DNA of 64,000 nt from Cunninghamella blakesleeana (lineage: Eukaryota; Mucoromycota; Mucoromycetes; Mucorales; Cunninghamellaceae), in NCBI GenBank assembly GCA_017871115.1, contig JAFCIZ010000011.1, positions 203,501 to 267,500 on the forward strand, given 5' to 3'. Shown here in pieces: positions 1-10,016 of the stretch. The notes under the pieces were generated by a model, which was given only the letters and a program-made list of their open reading frames with translations, did not search any database and was not told where the DNA came from. The position numbers were made by a program, and so were the translations under genes. Each line of letters begins with the position of its first letter. The first letter of the stretch is position 1.

Positions 1-1
1 T

Positions 2-455
2 ATTCCATTGTCAGCCACTTCCTCGTCTTCCTCTTCGACAACATCCTCCTCTTCTTCTACTTCATCCTCTTCATCCTCTGCAGCAAATAATGATATAAAC
101 AATAACAATAATATGATGAAGAAAAAAAAGAAAAACAATGACATGTATTATGTATTAGACGATATGTATAACAATGAACAGCAAATACAACAACAGCAAT
201 TGTATCAATATCAATATCTACAAAATGAAGAAGAAAATGATTATAATAGAAGAAAAGACTTTATGGATGATGCTGCTTTTGAATCTTATTTATCTCAGTT
301 CCCTTTTTTGTCTCAGCATGAATTAAATAATATTGAAAAACAGCAAGTCATTGTTGGTGAACATGCTCCTCATTATTTATTTAAAAGCTATCTTACTGCT
401 AAAAGGATCCGTGAAACTCTTCCACATGTTAAGGTATTTAAATAGTAGTTTAGCA

Positions 456-492
<37 letters not shown>

Positions 493-1526
493 ATATTTAT
501 TTTAATAGTAACCCATATGTTTTTATTATTATTTTTTATTAATATTAATTTATTTTTATGTATACATAGCTGGTCTTCATATTACGTGATCCAATTGATC
601 GTGCGTACACCCAATTTATTCATGAAAATCAACACCCACCATCCAAAAGTGCTATTGAAGAATTTGATAAATGGATTGATATAGAATTAGATATTTTACA
701 AAAATGTGGCCATGTAACGACAGATTGGGAAGGGTTTATTAAATGTCATCAAGGCAATGAAATAAGAGCAACATGGAATAGCACTATTTTAAATTCTTAT
801 TTAACCAAAGGGATGTATATATCATCTTTGCTTCCATTTTTGGAACAATTCCCATCTTCTCAATTATATGTGACAAGAACTGAAGATTTTATGAAAAACC
901 CTTCTTTTAGTTTTCAAAAATTGGCCAAATTTTTAGGTATTCAAGATGATTTTTTTTCAGAAAGAAACTTTTATACTACTCTGGACTTTTCTTTGACTTC
1001 TACGACTTCTACAACATCATCGGACAATAACTATGATTTTATTGGAAATGATATTCTTGGTAGACCTTCTCCATTTTTACGCCAACAGCAACAAAGGTAT
1101 CATCGTAATAACCCACCTTATTTAAAAAAACCTATGAATGGAAATCGTAAATATGTACCTGCTATGGCATTAATGGACGAAGAAGAAGAAGAGATAGAAG
1201 ATAAAGAACCAGAACAGCAAGCTAATAATATGGAAGAAGATCAAAAAGAACAAGCTAATAGGAAGGGTGAACAGCAAGAAAATAAGGATGATGATCAGCC
1301 ACCACAACCATCATTACCACAGCAACAACAAGAGGATCATGATGCAACTCACTGGATGAATTCATTTGCTTCCTCATCACCTTTTATTTCGGATGATATG
1401 AATGTCGCTTTATCTACAAGATATCGATTAGAAAAGCTATTTAAACCATTTAATCAATATTTAATGGAATTATTTGAAAATAGACAAGATTTTCCTGGTT
1501 GGGATTATGATGTGGATTGTGGTTAA
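2..1526 (+). CDS. Sulfotransferase, 5'-partial, two exons in window
   Basis: Exons 2-433 and 570-1526 (intron 434-569, GTATTT donor, ATAG acceptor, phase 0); the reading frame is open to the window edge, so the N-terminus with the 5'-phosphosulfate-binding loop lies upstream. The joined product carries GEHAPHYL, typical of the sulfotransferase fold, and after the splice LVFILRDPIDRAYTQF, the 3'-phosphate PAPS-binding signature (RDPxxRA). SYLTKGMY and YVTRTEDFMKNP follow, as in carbohydrate sulfotransferases. Known role of the family: transfer of sulfate from PAPS to a glycan or other acceptor, usually in the Golgi; the substrate here is unknown. Oddities: a serine/asparagine-rich low-complexity stretch at the 5' end and an acidic, Q-rich insertion around 1170-1350 within the C-terminal part. 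The splice restores the PAPS motif exactly, which supports the model strongly. Confidence 0.85.
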
Positions 1527-2739
1527 TAGATATAAAAGATAGAATTGAATTATTCTTTTTATTATTTATTTTATAAATGTAAATATCTTATCGTCCCAGC
1601 TCCATCATTATTATTATTGTATCCATTATATGTACCAATAAAATTTTAAAATAAAATAGCAAAGATTATGTAGAATAAAAAAAATTAAAAATAAAAAACA
1701 AGCAGAGAGAGATAGTGCAATGTTAATAAAGATGTCTTTTTACAATACGTTTTCATTTTTCTACTGCTATGTAGCTCTTTTTTTTTTTTTAAAAAAAAAG
1801 GAGTTGTATCTGTTTTCTACGTATTGTTTCAGGTTATTCTTTTTAAACATTTATATATTTTAGGTATAAATGATTTTTTTATTTACATACCTACTTAAGT
1901 ATATATGAATGTGTCTGCTTTTTTATTCCAAGAGTTTATATTTATTTATTAAGCTATTTCTATATAATGAATTCATGCTCAATTTCTTTTTACCAAGTGC
2001 TATATGTGCAAATACATATATATATATGATAATCTTTCTTTTATGAAAAATTACGAGTAGAAATATAATAATTTCCACATGAAAATAATACAAAAATCAT
2101 GACCTGAATTTCAAAAATAAAAAAATATTATTAATAATAATGATAAACAATATACCATTTTTATATAAATAAAATAGAGAACCTGGATTTTAAATAAAAG
2201 AAGATGATGAAATATACCTTTTTTATATAAAAAAAAGTGAAAAATTAAAATAAAAGATCCGAAATCAGTAAATTAAAGATCTGATAAAGGTAGAAAATTT
2301 TTAAAGTTATTTTTTTTTTTTCGCCGAAACAAGTTAAACTATATATTTTAATTGATCAAGATGATTATAATGATAATAAGGATGATCATAACAATCAATG
2401 AATTAAAGATACGCTATACTATATTTTATTTTGAGATTAATATTATATAACAAAGCTATTTTAAGATGTAGGAAGATAATCTGATAAGTAGAATAGACTT
2501 ACTTTTTTTTTTATTAGGTCTCAATTGTAAAACTTTTCCCCATGCATATGTATTCAAACTCCATTTTTATCCAAAAAAAAGGGAAAGTTGTACGGATATT
2601 TTATTAAGTACATGAATAAATAGAGAAAGGTAAATGAATGGGATATCAAACTAATATGATTTTTATTTATTATTTATTATTTATTTGATAAAAAAAATAT
2701 ACAAAAAGGAATCTAATTTATTTTTAATGGTTTAAATTT
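1527..2739. other. Convergent intergenic region, no gene seen
   Basis: AT-rich spacer between the 3' ends of the sulfotransferase and SOD genes. It holds AATAAA-like poly(A) signals just after 1600 and a perfect T(n)A(n) palindrome at 1778-1799. I see no ORF with coding character and no RNA gene. Confidence 0.6.
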
Positions 2740-3282
2740 TTATTTAGCAGGAGGAGGAGTAGTATTAGCCCAACCAATAACGCCACACATAAAACGACCA
2801 CCAGCATTACCGGTAGTCTTGGAAGTAGGATCGTTACCCTTTCCTAAATCATCTTCACCAACATGAACAAGAATAGCACGGCCAATGACGGAATATGGGC
2901 CAGCAAGATGAACATAATTACTAGTGATATCTAATTTTGAAACAGAGTTAGGACCATGGGATTGAATATTACCTAAATCACCAACATGACGATCCAAATC
3001 GGTAGGGCCACCATGAGAGCGGTCGAAAGGATTATAATGAGCACCGGTGGAATTACATCCGTTGGAAAGATCACCGAATTCATGAATATGGAACCCATGT
3101 AAACCAGTAGTTAAACCATATAATTCAGCTTGGACTCGGGTACCTTTTACCGAATCAGAAAAGTCTTCAGTAAAAGTAACATTACCATAACCGTCCCCAT
3201 TATCTGTTTTTAATACAGCGATAGCTTTTAAACCAAAGGCACTGGAAGTGAATAATCCTAATAATGGGAGTAATAATTTCAT
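2740..3282 (-). CDS. Secreted Cu/Zn superoxide dismutase
   Basis: 180 aa, single exon. Residues 1-17 form a signal peptide (hydrophobic, ending SSAFG), so the enzyme is expected in the cell wall or outside the cell. It dismutates superoxide to O2 and H2O2. Metal ligands are all recognisable: Cu ligands H65 and H67 in GFHIHEFGD, bridging H82, Zn ligands H90, H99 and D102 in the SHGGPTDLDRHVGDLGN block, and Cu ligand H140. The disulfide pair is C76 and C166, and the active-site arginine is R163 in GNAGGRFMCGVIG. The C-terminus is a short proline-rich tail (TTPPPAK) with no hydrophobic GPI signal, so it is probably soluble. A run of TATA-like sequence lies just upstream (3290-3312). Family assignment is firm; localisation is inferred. 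Confidence 0.95.
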   Translation of the reverse strand: MKLLLPLLGLFTSSAFGLKAIAVLKTDNGDGYGNVTFTEDFSDSVKGTRVQAELYGLTTGLHGFHIHEFGDLSNGCNSTGAHYNPFDRSHGGPTDLDRHVGDLGNIQSHGPNSVSKLDITSNYVHLAGPYSVIGRAILVHVGEDDLGKGNDPTSKTTGNAGGRFMCGVIGWANTTPPPAK

Positions 3283-3383
3283 AGTGTATATTTATATGTA
3301 TATATATTTATTATTTTTTATTTCAATAAAGAAGAAAGAAAAAGGAAAAAATAAAAAAAAGATCAACTTTGTCTCCTATTTAT

Positions 3384-3415
<32 letters not shown>

Positions 3416-5065
3416 GTCGCATTTCCATCTTTTTTTAAATTTAGGCTTTGCTCCACTTTGATTTTATGATTTTTATTTAAGGAATAAGAGGCTTTGAAAG
3501 GCTGATAGCCATTCCCAACTCTTGAAATAAAACTTTAATAATCTTTTTATAATATATAAATTAACTATCTTTGGATAAATAAATGCTTTTTTTATAAAAT
3601 GAAGAAATGTAATTTAGCCAATGAAAATCAATACGAGTAAACGTTATGAGTCGAATTTATTTGTTCCCAACTTGGGTGGGTCAGTCAATTTTCCCTCGCC
3701 CCTTTTCTGTTCCCCTTGATTAGCTATATCAAACATCTTTTTCATACATTTTTTAAAATAAATAAATAAATAAATAAAAGGATATTTCCTATACGCTTTT
3801 AATAATAATAATAATGATAATGATGATAGTAATAATAACAAGGATAACAATGATAATAATAATGTAGAATAAAACAAACATGATTATAAAATATTTTAAC
3901 CATATAATAATCCTACTTGAAGAATTTAATAAAGTTTGCCACTGGTTTTTTTTGAAGTTTATTTTTATATTTAAGGTTAATGCCTATCATCACAAAAAAA
4001 AAAAAAAAACATGATCCGGAAAAATTTAGGCAGTACCGGCGGCGTTTAAATTTGATTTTTGAAAGGTTTCAATTTCATTTTTTTAAAAAAAAATACCTGC
4101 AAAATAACGCTTTTTCTTTATCTCCATCTGTATTAAAATTAGCAAAAATAGCAATGGTTTTACTATATTCCATATCGTCAGCCGATTCGTAAAGTTTTGG
4201 TATATTATTAGAACATGTCATGATTTTGATGTTTTCATCTTGGACATATTCAATTATAACAAATTAATCTTATAGGAATATTACATGACTATTATTATGT
4301 ATTTTTTTATTTATTTATAGAAAGATATGGATACAAGAATAGTTGTAGGTAATATATTAATAAAAAGAAAAAGAAAAGACAAAAAAAAAAAGGAATACTT
4401 GATAAATATCATCATTAATTAATATATATATACAAATATATACATTTTATCGCTATTATTATATTTTACACATAATGATCTCTTATCTATTATCAATGCT
4501 ACAATGACATCAAAAGACAAAAGAACAAGCGCAGTAGTTTACTGTTTAAATTATTAGTAAAATCAAGTGCTATTACTATCACTAATGTTAAAAAAATTTT
4601 CACTCACTGAGGATTAAATGGATTGGGACTATATAGTCCACCTAAACTAGTATATGGGATCATCTCCGTCCATTTAATCAATAGTACAATAATGAGGCAT
4701 TTATGTATATATAAAGAATAGATAGAATATGTTTATTTTCCTATAGGAATATCAATAAAAAAAAAAAAAAACTTACCTTATGCTGGTCATTATTGACATC
4801 CAAATAAATAATATAACTAATACCACAATATATATGTAATTGATTTTTATTAGGAATTATTCTTTTTTTTTTTATTTTTAATAACAATAATTAAAGATTA
4901 AATATGTATTTATGCAGATATTTAAAATAAAGGATGATCATTATTTATTTGTTATATATATGTATATGTATGTATATATTTGTATTTTATATTACATTGT
5001 GTAACGGTACAGGAATCTCTTAGAGAAACATGATGGTTAGTAGTGGTAAAATAAAATAATTAAAA
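3283..5065. other. Intergenic region with probable inserted segment
   Basis: The SOD promoter side holds a long T(n)A(n) palindrome (3385-3415). The stretch 3880-3960 resembles 12366-12425 beside the related F-box gene. From about 3965 to 5437 there is sequence absent from that paralogous locus, followed by renewed similarity (5440-5759 versus 12465-12787). The segment contains the perfect palindrome GGACTATATAGTCC at 4626-4639. The only short ORF, at 3980-4192, is K/F-rich and not convincing. Confidence 0.4.
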
Positions 5066-5149
5066 ATGTTTAACGTCAAGACTTTGATCACTTTTATTGT
5101 TCTGGTAATCACAGTAATATATATATTGTTCTTTAACAATGGTTTCTAA
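5066..5149 (+). CDS. Possible 27-residue hydrophobic peptide
   Basis: A short ORF with an A-rich start context (TAAAAATG) encodes MFNVKTLITF followed by a continuous aliphatic stretch and ends NNGF. It looks like a signal peptide or membrane segment with nothing attached, so it could be the 5' remnant of a small secreted-protein gene or chance in an AT-rich frame. No homology is recognised. Confidence 0.2.
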   Translation: MFNVKTLITFIVLVITVIYILFFNNGF

Positions 5150-5759
5150 ACCGTTGCGATTTTTGCTATTGTGGTTTGACATTTAACGATATTCACATAA
5201 CAAAATAATAATATAATAGTACAAGATAAAGAAAATCTACCACTCTTAATTTTATTATATTTTATCTTTTCGAGATAAAAAAAAATTACCAAATGAATAA
5301 AGTAAAAAATAGCAAGATGGTAAAATATAATAATAAAATAAGTGAAGCCTAAATAAGTAGCATATAATATATATAAAGAGTAATAAAAAATAAGATGCAC
5401 ATACAGTTTCCAGCAGTAAAAAATAATGCATTTCAAAGAGTTTTTTTATAAACCAAAAGCCAAAATCTAATAAATAAAGATATTTTATTATTATTTTACA
5501 TCATCATTTTTTAACAATATTAACATGTAAAATCATTTTAATACATTCAATTATAAATATACCTATTTAATATATTTAGTCAAATAGAAGTGTTAGTCAT
5601 ATTTAAATATACATATATATATTTGAGAGTACAATGATATAAAAGTATTGGTGTGTATATTTTATTTATTTTTAAAATATAATTATATACTTATTAAAAT
5701 ATATTACAAAAAAAAATAAAAAATGCAAATATATATAAAAGCATCAATATATTTATACA
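5150..5759. other. 3' flank of F-box gene, duplicated sequence
   Basis: From about 5440 to 5759 this flank aligns by eye with 12465-12787, the flank of the paralogous gene ending at 12788, showing that the duplication extended beyond the coding sequence. The rest is AT-rich without coding character. Confidence 0.5.
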
Positions 5760-7937
5760 TTACCAATTAGTAATGTAAACAAAATCTATATATTCACAGT
5801 TTAAAATTATTTTAATAGTAGGATATATATAATCTTGAATTTCAAAACGCTCATAACCAGATTTATCACATAATTCCCGTCCATTTGTATTCACTTTTGC
5901 ACGGAGTAAAGGTAGTTTTATTGTAAAAGACTGGTGTTTATTAATGTTTCGATTATTAGATTCAGTTACCACTAATTCTAAAGATCGCTGGATGATTTCT
6001 GGAATATCTTCATTTGTTGTTGTAGTCAAGTTATTAATAACAAACTCATCTAATTTTAAATGAGGTGTATCCATAATAATAATATCTGCATTATTTCTTG
6101 TGTGATAACCATCTGATACGTAAATATCAATCAATCTTAATTTTTTTAAAGAAGGACAAGCATTCCCAAGATCAGTTAATCCATTTAGTAATGAAAGTTC
6201 AGCATTTCTTATAATTAACTCTTCCAATAGGTATGTTTTGTTTTGTTGTTGATGTTGTTGATGAAATTCTAAAATGAATTTTTTTCTATTACAATCAGAT
6301 ATATATTGTATAGTATTGTGAATTATTAACTTTTTTAAATTTGGAAGTATATCTAACCATGAATAAAATTGAATACAAGTATCTTTAGGAGGGATGATAA
6401 AAGTGTATTTTATGGTAAGCGTTGTAAGATTACCAAAACATATTCCCTTTCTAAACATAAATGTTAGATTTATTAATGGTTCATTTAAATAAATTTCATT
6501 TATCAATTTTAATTCTTGCAAATGATCCATGTATGCGTATTTTTGTTTTAGTTTTTTCAGTTGCTGATCGTTATTCTCATTCTTTTCGATGTCATCTTCA
6601 GTAAACGGAAGCATACCATAGTGATAAGATAGTGATTTGAGCGGCTTAGATTTATTTGATAACCAGTATAAAAATTTATTGTCTTTGCAAGCTTTTGAAT
6701 CGCTCCAAGACCAAACAAAAACTTCTGTTTCCCAAAAATGTGGAGATATTGATAACGTTGATAAATGGTAAAATTCTGACAACATATTGTAATATGCTAT
6801 TTGATATTTATTGCAGATTTCTACATTTGTAAGAGTATCCATGTCGGTATGCAAAGATAAAGTTGATAAGTTTTTGAATTTTATTCCAAAATAGGCAAAG
6901 CATTCAGGGTGAAGAAAAGTGCAAGTATTCAGCGCCAATGTTTTTAATGATAAAAAAGGTTTTATTGCTGGTAATAATTTCGATGTCGTTGTTTTATTCA
7001 TAAGATTCTGATATGAATTGGATAGATTCATGTAAAAATTATGGATGCGTAATGATTTTAAACATGGACATGACTCGAGGATTGATTCAATTATACATTC
7101 ATCGAAATTCAAACAATAAAGCTGCCTTCTATGACTTGTACATAATTCGTAAAAATCGATTAAGAGATGTTTCAAATGTATAAATGAGATTGCTTTTGGT
7201 AAATTGATCACCCTACTGTAATAGTAATAATAAAAATAAGCTTTATCATCATCATCATCCTCTTGACTTATAGGTTCAATTTTATCTACATCAAAGTTGC
7301 CAGGGGATCGAGGAAAGAAAAAAGAGCTATGTACCTTTAGTTTTTGTAATTGATTAGCCTTCCAACCTTGAAGATAGAACCCACGTTTGCTTTTCTTTTT
7401 ATCATCATTATTACTATTATAATCTTCATGATGCTGATCTATCCACTGAACCATTTCTTTTTTTATACAAAATTCAAGTGATGTATAGTTGTTGCGAGGT
7501 TGAATATACCGATACCATTTTTTATCACGTTTAGTAAACCAAGATGAAATTTTAGACCATTTAAACCAGTTTGGTAGATCAGAAAAATTTAAATATTTAT
7601 ATATATTAAAATATGGTTGGCAGTCAATAGAACTGATATTAGGACATGCATCATGCAAGCTTTTAAAATCAGCTTGTGTTAAAGGATCTCTTTCAAAACA
7701 GTCATCTAATATAATCTGATGAACTAAATTACTAATAGGTTGTTGGTTTATTTTTGTTGTTGTTGAAAATTCAATAAACCTATATAGTTGTTTTTTATGA
7801 TAGAACTTTATTGTGTGGTAAAAAATGGTGGTGCTGATTATATACCAATTGTTGTTGACAAACATACATTGATAAAGATCTCTATGGGATAGAGATTGAC
7901 ATATTTTTTCTATAATTTCATTGGGAAAGTTATTCAT
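5760..7937 (-). CDS. F-box/LRR protein (copy 1)
   Basis: 725 aa, intronless. The N-terminus (FPNEIIEKICQSLSHRDLYQ, residues 4-23, continuing to about 45) is an F-box, the Skp1-binding module of SCF ubiquitin ligases. The remainder is irregular leucine-rich repeat sequence presumed to bind the substrate, with family blocks GFYLQGWK, FDECIIES, the LRR-like NGLTDLGNACPSLKKLRL and LDEFVINN. The protein ends IILNCEYIDFVYITNW, the C-terminal signature shared by all six genes of this family in the window. It is closest to the gene at 12788-15019: the first 30 residues are identical and flanks are also alike. Role in substrate ubiquitination is inferred from domain architecture; the substrate is unknown. 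Confidence 0.85.
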   Translation of the reverse strand: MNNFPNEIIEKICQSLSHRDLYQCMFVNNNWYIISTTIFYHTIKFYHKKQLYRFIEFSTTTKINQQPISNLVHQIILDDCFERDPLTQADFKSLHDACPNISSIDCQPYFNIYKYLNFSDLPNWFKWSKISSWFTKRDKKWYRYIQPRNNYTSLEFCIKKEMVQWIDQHHEDYNSNNDDKKKSKRGFYLQGWKANQLQKLKVHSSFFFPRSPGNFDVDKIEPISQEDDDDDKAYFYYYYYSRVINLPKAISFIHLKHLLIDFYELCTSHRRQLYCLNFDECIIESILESCPCLKSLRIHNFYMNLSNSYQNLMNKTTTSKLLPAIKPFLSLKTLALNTCTFLHPECFAYFGIKFKNLSTLSLHTDMDTLTNVEICNKYQIAYYNMLSEFYHLSTLSISPHFWETEVFVWSWSDSKACKDNKFLYWLSNKSKPLKSLSYHYGMLPFTEDDIEKNENNDQQLKKLKQKYAYMDHLQELKLINEIYLNEPLINLTFMFRKGICFGNLTTLTIKYTFIIPPKDTCIQFYSWLDILPNLKKLIIHNTIQYISDCNRKKFILEFHQQHQQQNKTYLLEELIIRNAELSLLNGLTDLGNACPSLKKLRLIDIYVSDGYHTRNNADIIIMDTPHLKLDEFVINNLTTTTNEDIPEIIQRSLELVVTESNNRNINKHQSFTIKLPLLRAKVNTNGRELCDKSGYERFEIQDYIYPTIKIILNCEYIDFVYITNW

Positions 7938-8059
7938 TTTATTTTAAAAAAAAGCACTATATACATATTTCAATAAAATAAAAAGAATGCGTAAGCAAAA
8001 ATAAAAATAGGAAAAGATGGAAAAAAAATATTTTTTTTTGTAAAAATTAAACTTTAAAA

Positions 8060-8866
8060 GAAATATATACTGCGCGTCTTAATGAGAGGCGTTGCTGGAT
8101 ACCATAAAGCTGAGGTCTAACCAATCATAAAAAATTAAATTATTTGTAATTGGGCTACATGTAATCTGACTTTTAATTAAGAGAGTTGTGAGATAATAAT
8201 TATTAAAATCTTGATCGAAAATAAATTCTAAAAAGATAAGTGTATCATAAATATTACGCTGGTTGTACAATATCAATTGTTTTAGTGGGAGCATGTATGA
8301 GTGTTTTTGGAGAAGCTCTTCATGTTGATATAATATAGTGTCGTAATAATTATCTATATTATTATTATCATTATTATTTTATATCCATTCATTCATATAT
8401 ACTTTTAAATTAAATTCTAATAAAATATATTGGATATCAGGCTGAATGTAGTTGTACCAGTGTTGATCATTTTTTGTAAGCCAAGAGGAAGTTGTGTCCA
8501 TTTATGCCAGTTGGAAATTACCAAGAACGATATTTTATCACGAATACACTCTGTGATACAAATATTAGCATGGTAGTTGGACAAGTATCATATAAGCATT
8601 TTAAATATACCTGTCTTAATGGATTTCATTTAAAAGAGTCATTAAATATTACTTTTCGAATTTAATTATTAATAGACCGATTATTTATTATTATTTCAGT
8701 AAACTTATGGAGTTACTTTTTATTATAGATCATTTATGTGTGTATAAAACAATAGAACTTATTTATACCAATTGCTATTCACAAATATACACTGAATGGG
8801 ATATATGTGGGATAAATCTTGACATAACAATTTTATTATTTAATTGGAGAACATATTCATTTTATC
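8060..8866 (-). pseudogene. Decayed F-box/LRR copy
   Basis: A degenerate relative of the 5760-7937 gene lies immediately upstream in the same orientation. Reading the minus strand from 8866, a start-like ATG and an F-box N-terminus (with the codon for the conserved Trp31 intact near 8770) give way to the block matching the WYRYIQP/NWFKW region (8435-8530). A jump then leads to a C-terminal LRR fragment (8079-8294, ending FYDWLDLS where the intact genes have FYSWLDILPNLKKL). Stops, frameshifts and large internal deletions make it non-coding. Boundaries are approximate. Confidence 0.65.
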
Positions 8867-9023
8867 AAAGTAAGTGAGTATAAAAAAAACAACATATTAA
8901 AAAAAAAAAGGCAAGAACTTTTTTTAAAATTTTTAAGGTAAATTACCAGCTCTAGTTACTGTAGATGTTAATATTTTCTTTTTTCTTTTATTATTTTGCT
9001 TATATTAAAAAAAACGGAAATTG

Positions 9024-9065
<42 letters not shown>

Positions 9066-10016
9066 TGTTTCCTCTTTGAAAAAAATTTTTTTTTTTTTAT
9101 ATCTTTTAGTAATATATATATTATCTACTGATTATAATCAATTACTATTTTATTTTTAAACATAAATAATAATTTATATATTTGATAATTCATTTAAATA
9201 TTAATATATAATAATGTAAAATTAAGTTTTTATAATTGAAATAAAAAATAAAAATAGAGATAATTAAACTATGTATAAATAAATTATAATAAATCTAATT
9301 GCATAACAACGTTTTTCTTTTTTAATAAACATTTGTTATTCATAAAATAAAAACCACTTTTTATCTAAATACCTTTTTTTACTTTTTTTTTAAAAAAATT
9401 TTTTTATTTAACTCTAAATTATACGTAAATCTCTTTGAACCGCACACTGTCGTCAAAAAAAATTTTTTTTTTCTAAATATCCTTGTGCTAATATTAAATA
9501 TATTTTATTATACGTACAAAGAATGAATGGCTGCATTATATTTATTTTGATAGATTGGATTTATTTATTAAGAATAATTACGAAATAATTTCCTTTTTTG
9601 AAAAGGTAGTAGCGAAATTTAAACGTTTTTAATGGTAACTCTCTCTATCTCTCGCTATTTTTTAACATTACCAACATTAACATATAAACAACTAACAATA
9701 AGCAATCCTTATATAATAAACAGAATGAATAAGTTGAAAGAAATGATGGAATAGAATTAGAAAATAGTTTACCTGATGTGATTACATTTTTAAGTTGCTC
9801 TACTTGAAAAACAAAAATTTTTGTTTAAGTATAAAATAGAAAAAAAAAGTTAGATGATGGTTTAAAATTCAAGCATATCAATTTTTGACGGGGTTTAAAA
9901 TGTTTTAAATAAAAGCTGAAACGATTTTTTTCCTCACTGATTTTTCAGCTTTTAAAATAAAAATAAAAAAAATAATTTTATTTTATTTTATTGCTATACG
10001 CATTTATTATAGTAAA
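8867..10016. promoter_or_regulatory. Upstream region of F-box copy 2, with duplicated promoter block
   Basis: Contains a 39-nt poly(A) run (9024-9062). From about 9150 to the ATG, the sequence aligns in patches with 17220-19273 upstream of the paralogue at 19274. Best-conserved pieces are a 23-bp block at 9916-9938 (starts CTGAAACG, ends TTCCTCACT) matching 19184-19206 with one change, and TATACGCATTTATTATA at 9995-10011, identical at 19252-19268. The second is probably the TATA/start-site region. Confidence 0.55.
9024..9062 (+). repeat. Poly(A) run, 39 nt
   Basis: Uninterrupted A homopolymer between the F-box pseudogene and the copy-2 promoter. Length is likely unreliable in any assembly. 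Confidence 0.8.
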
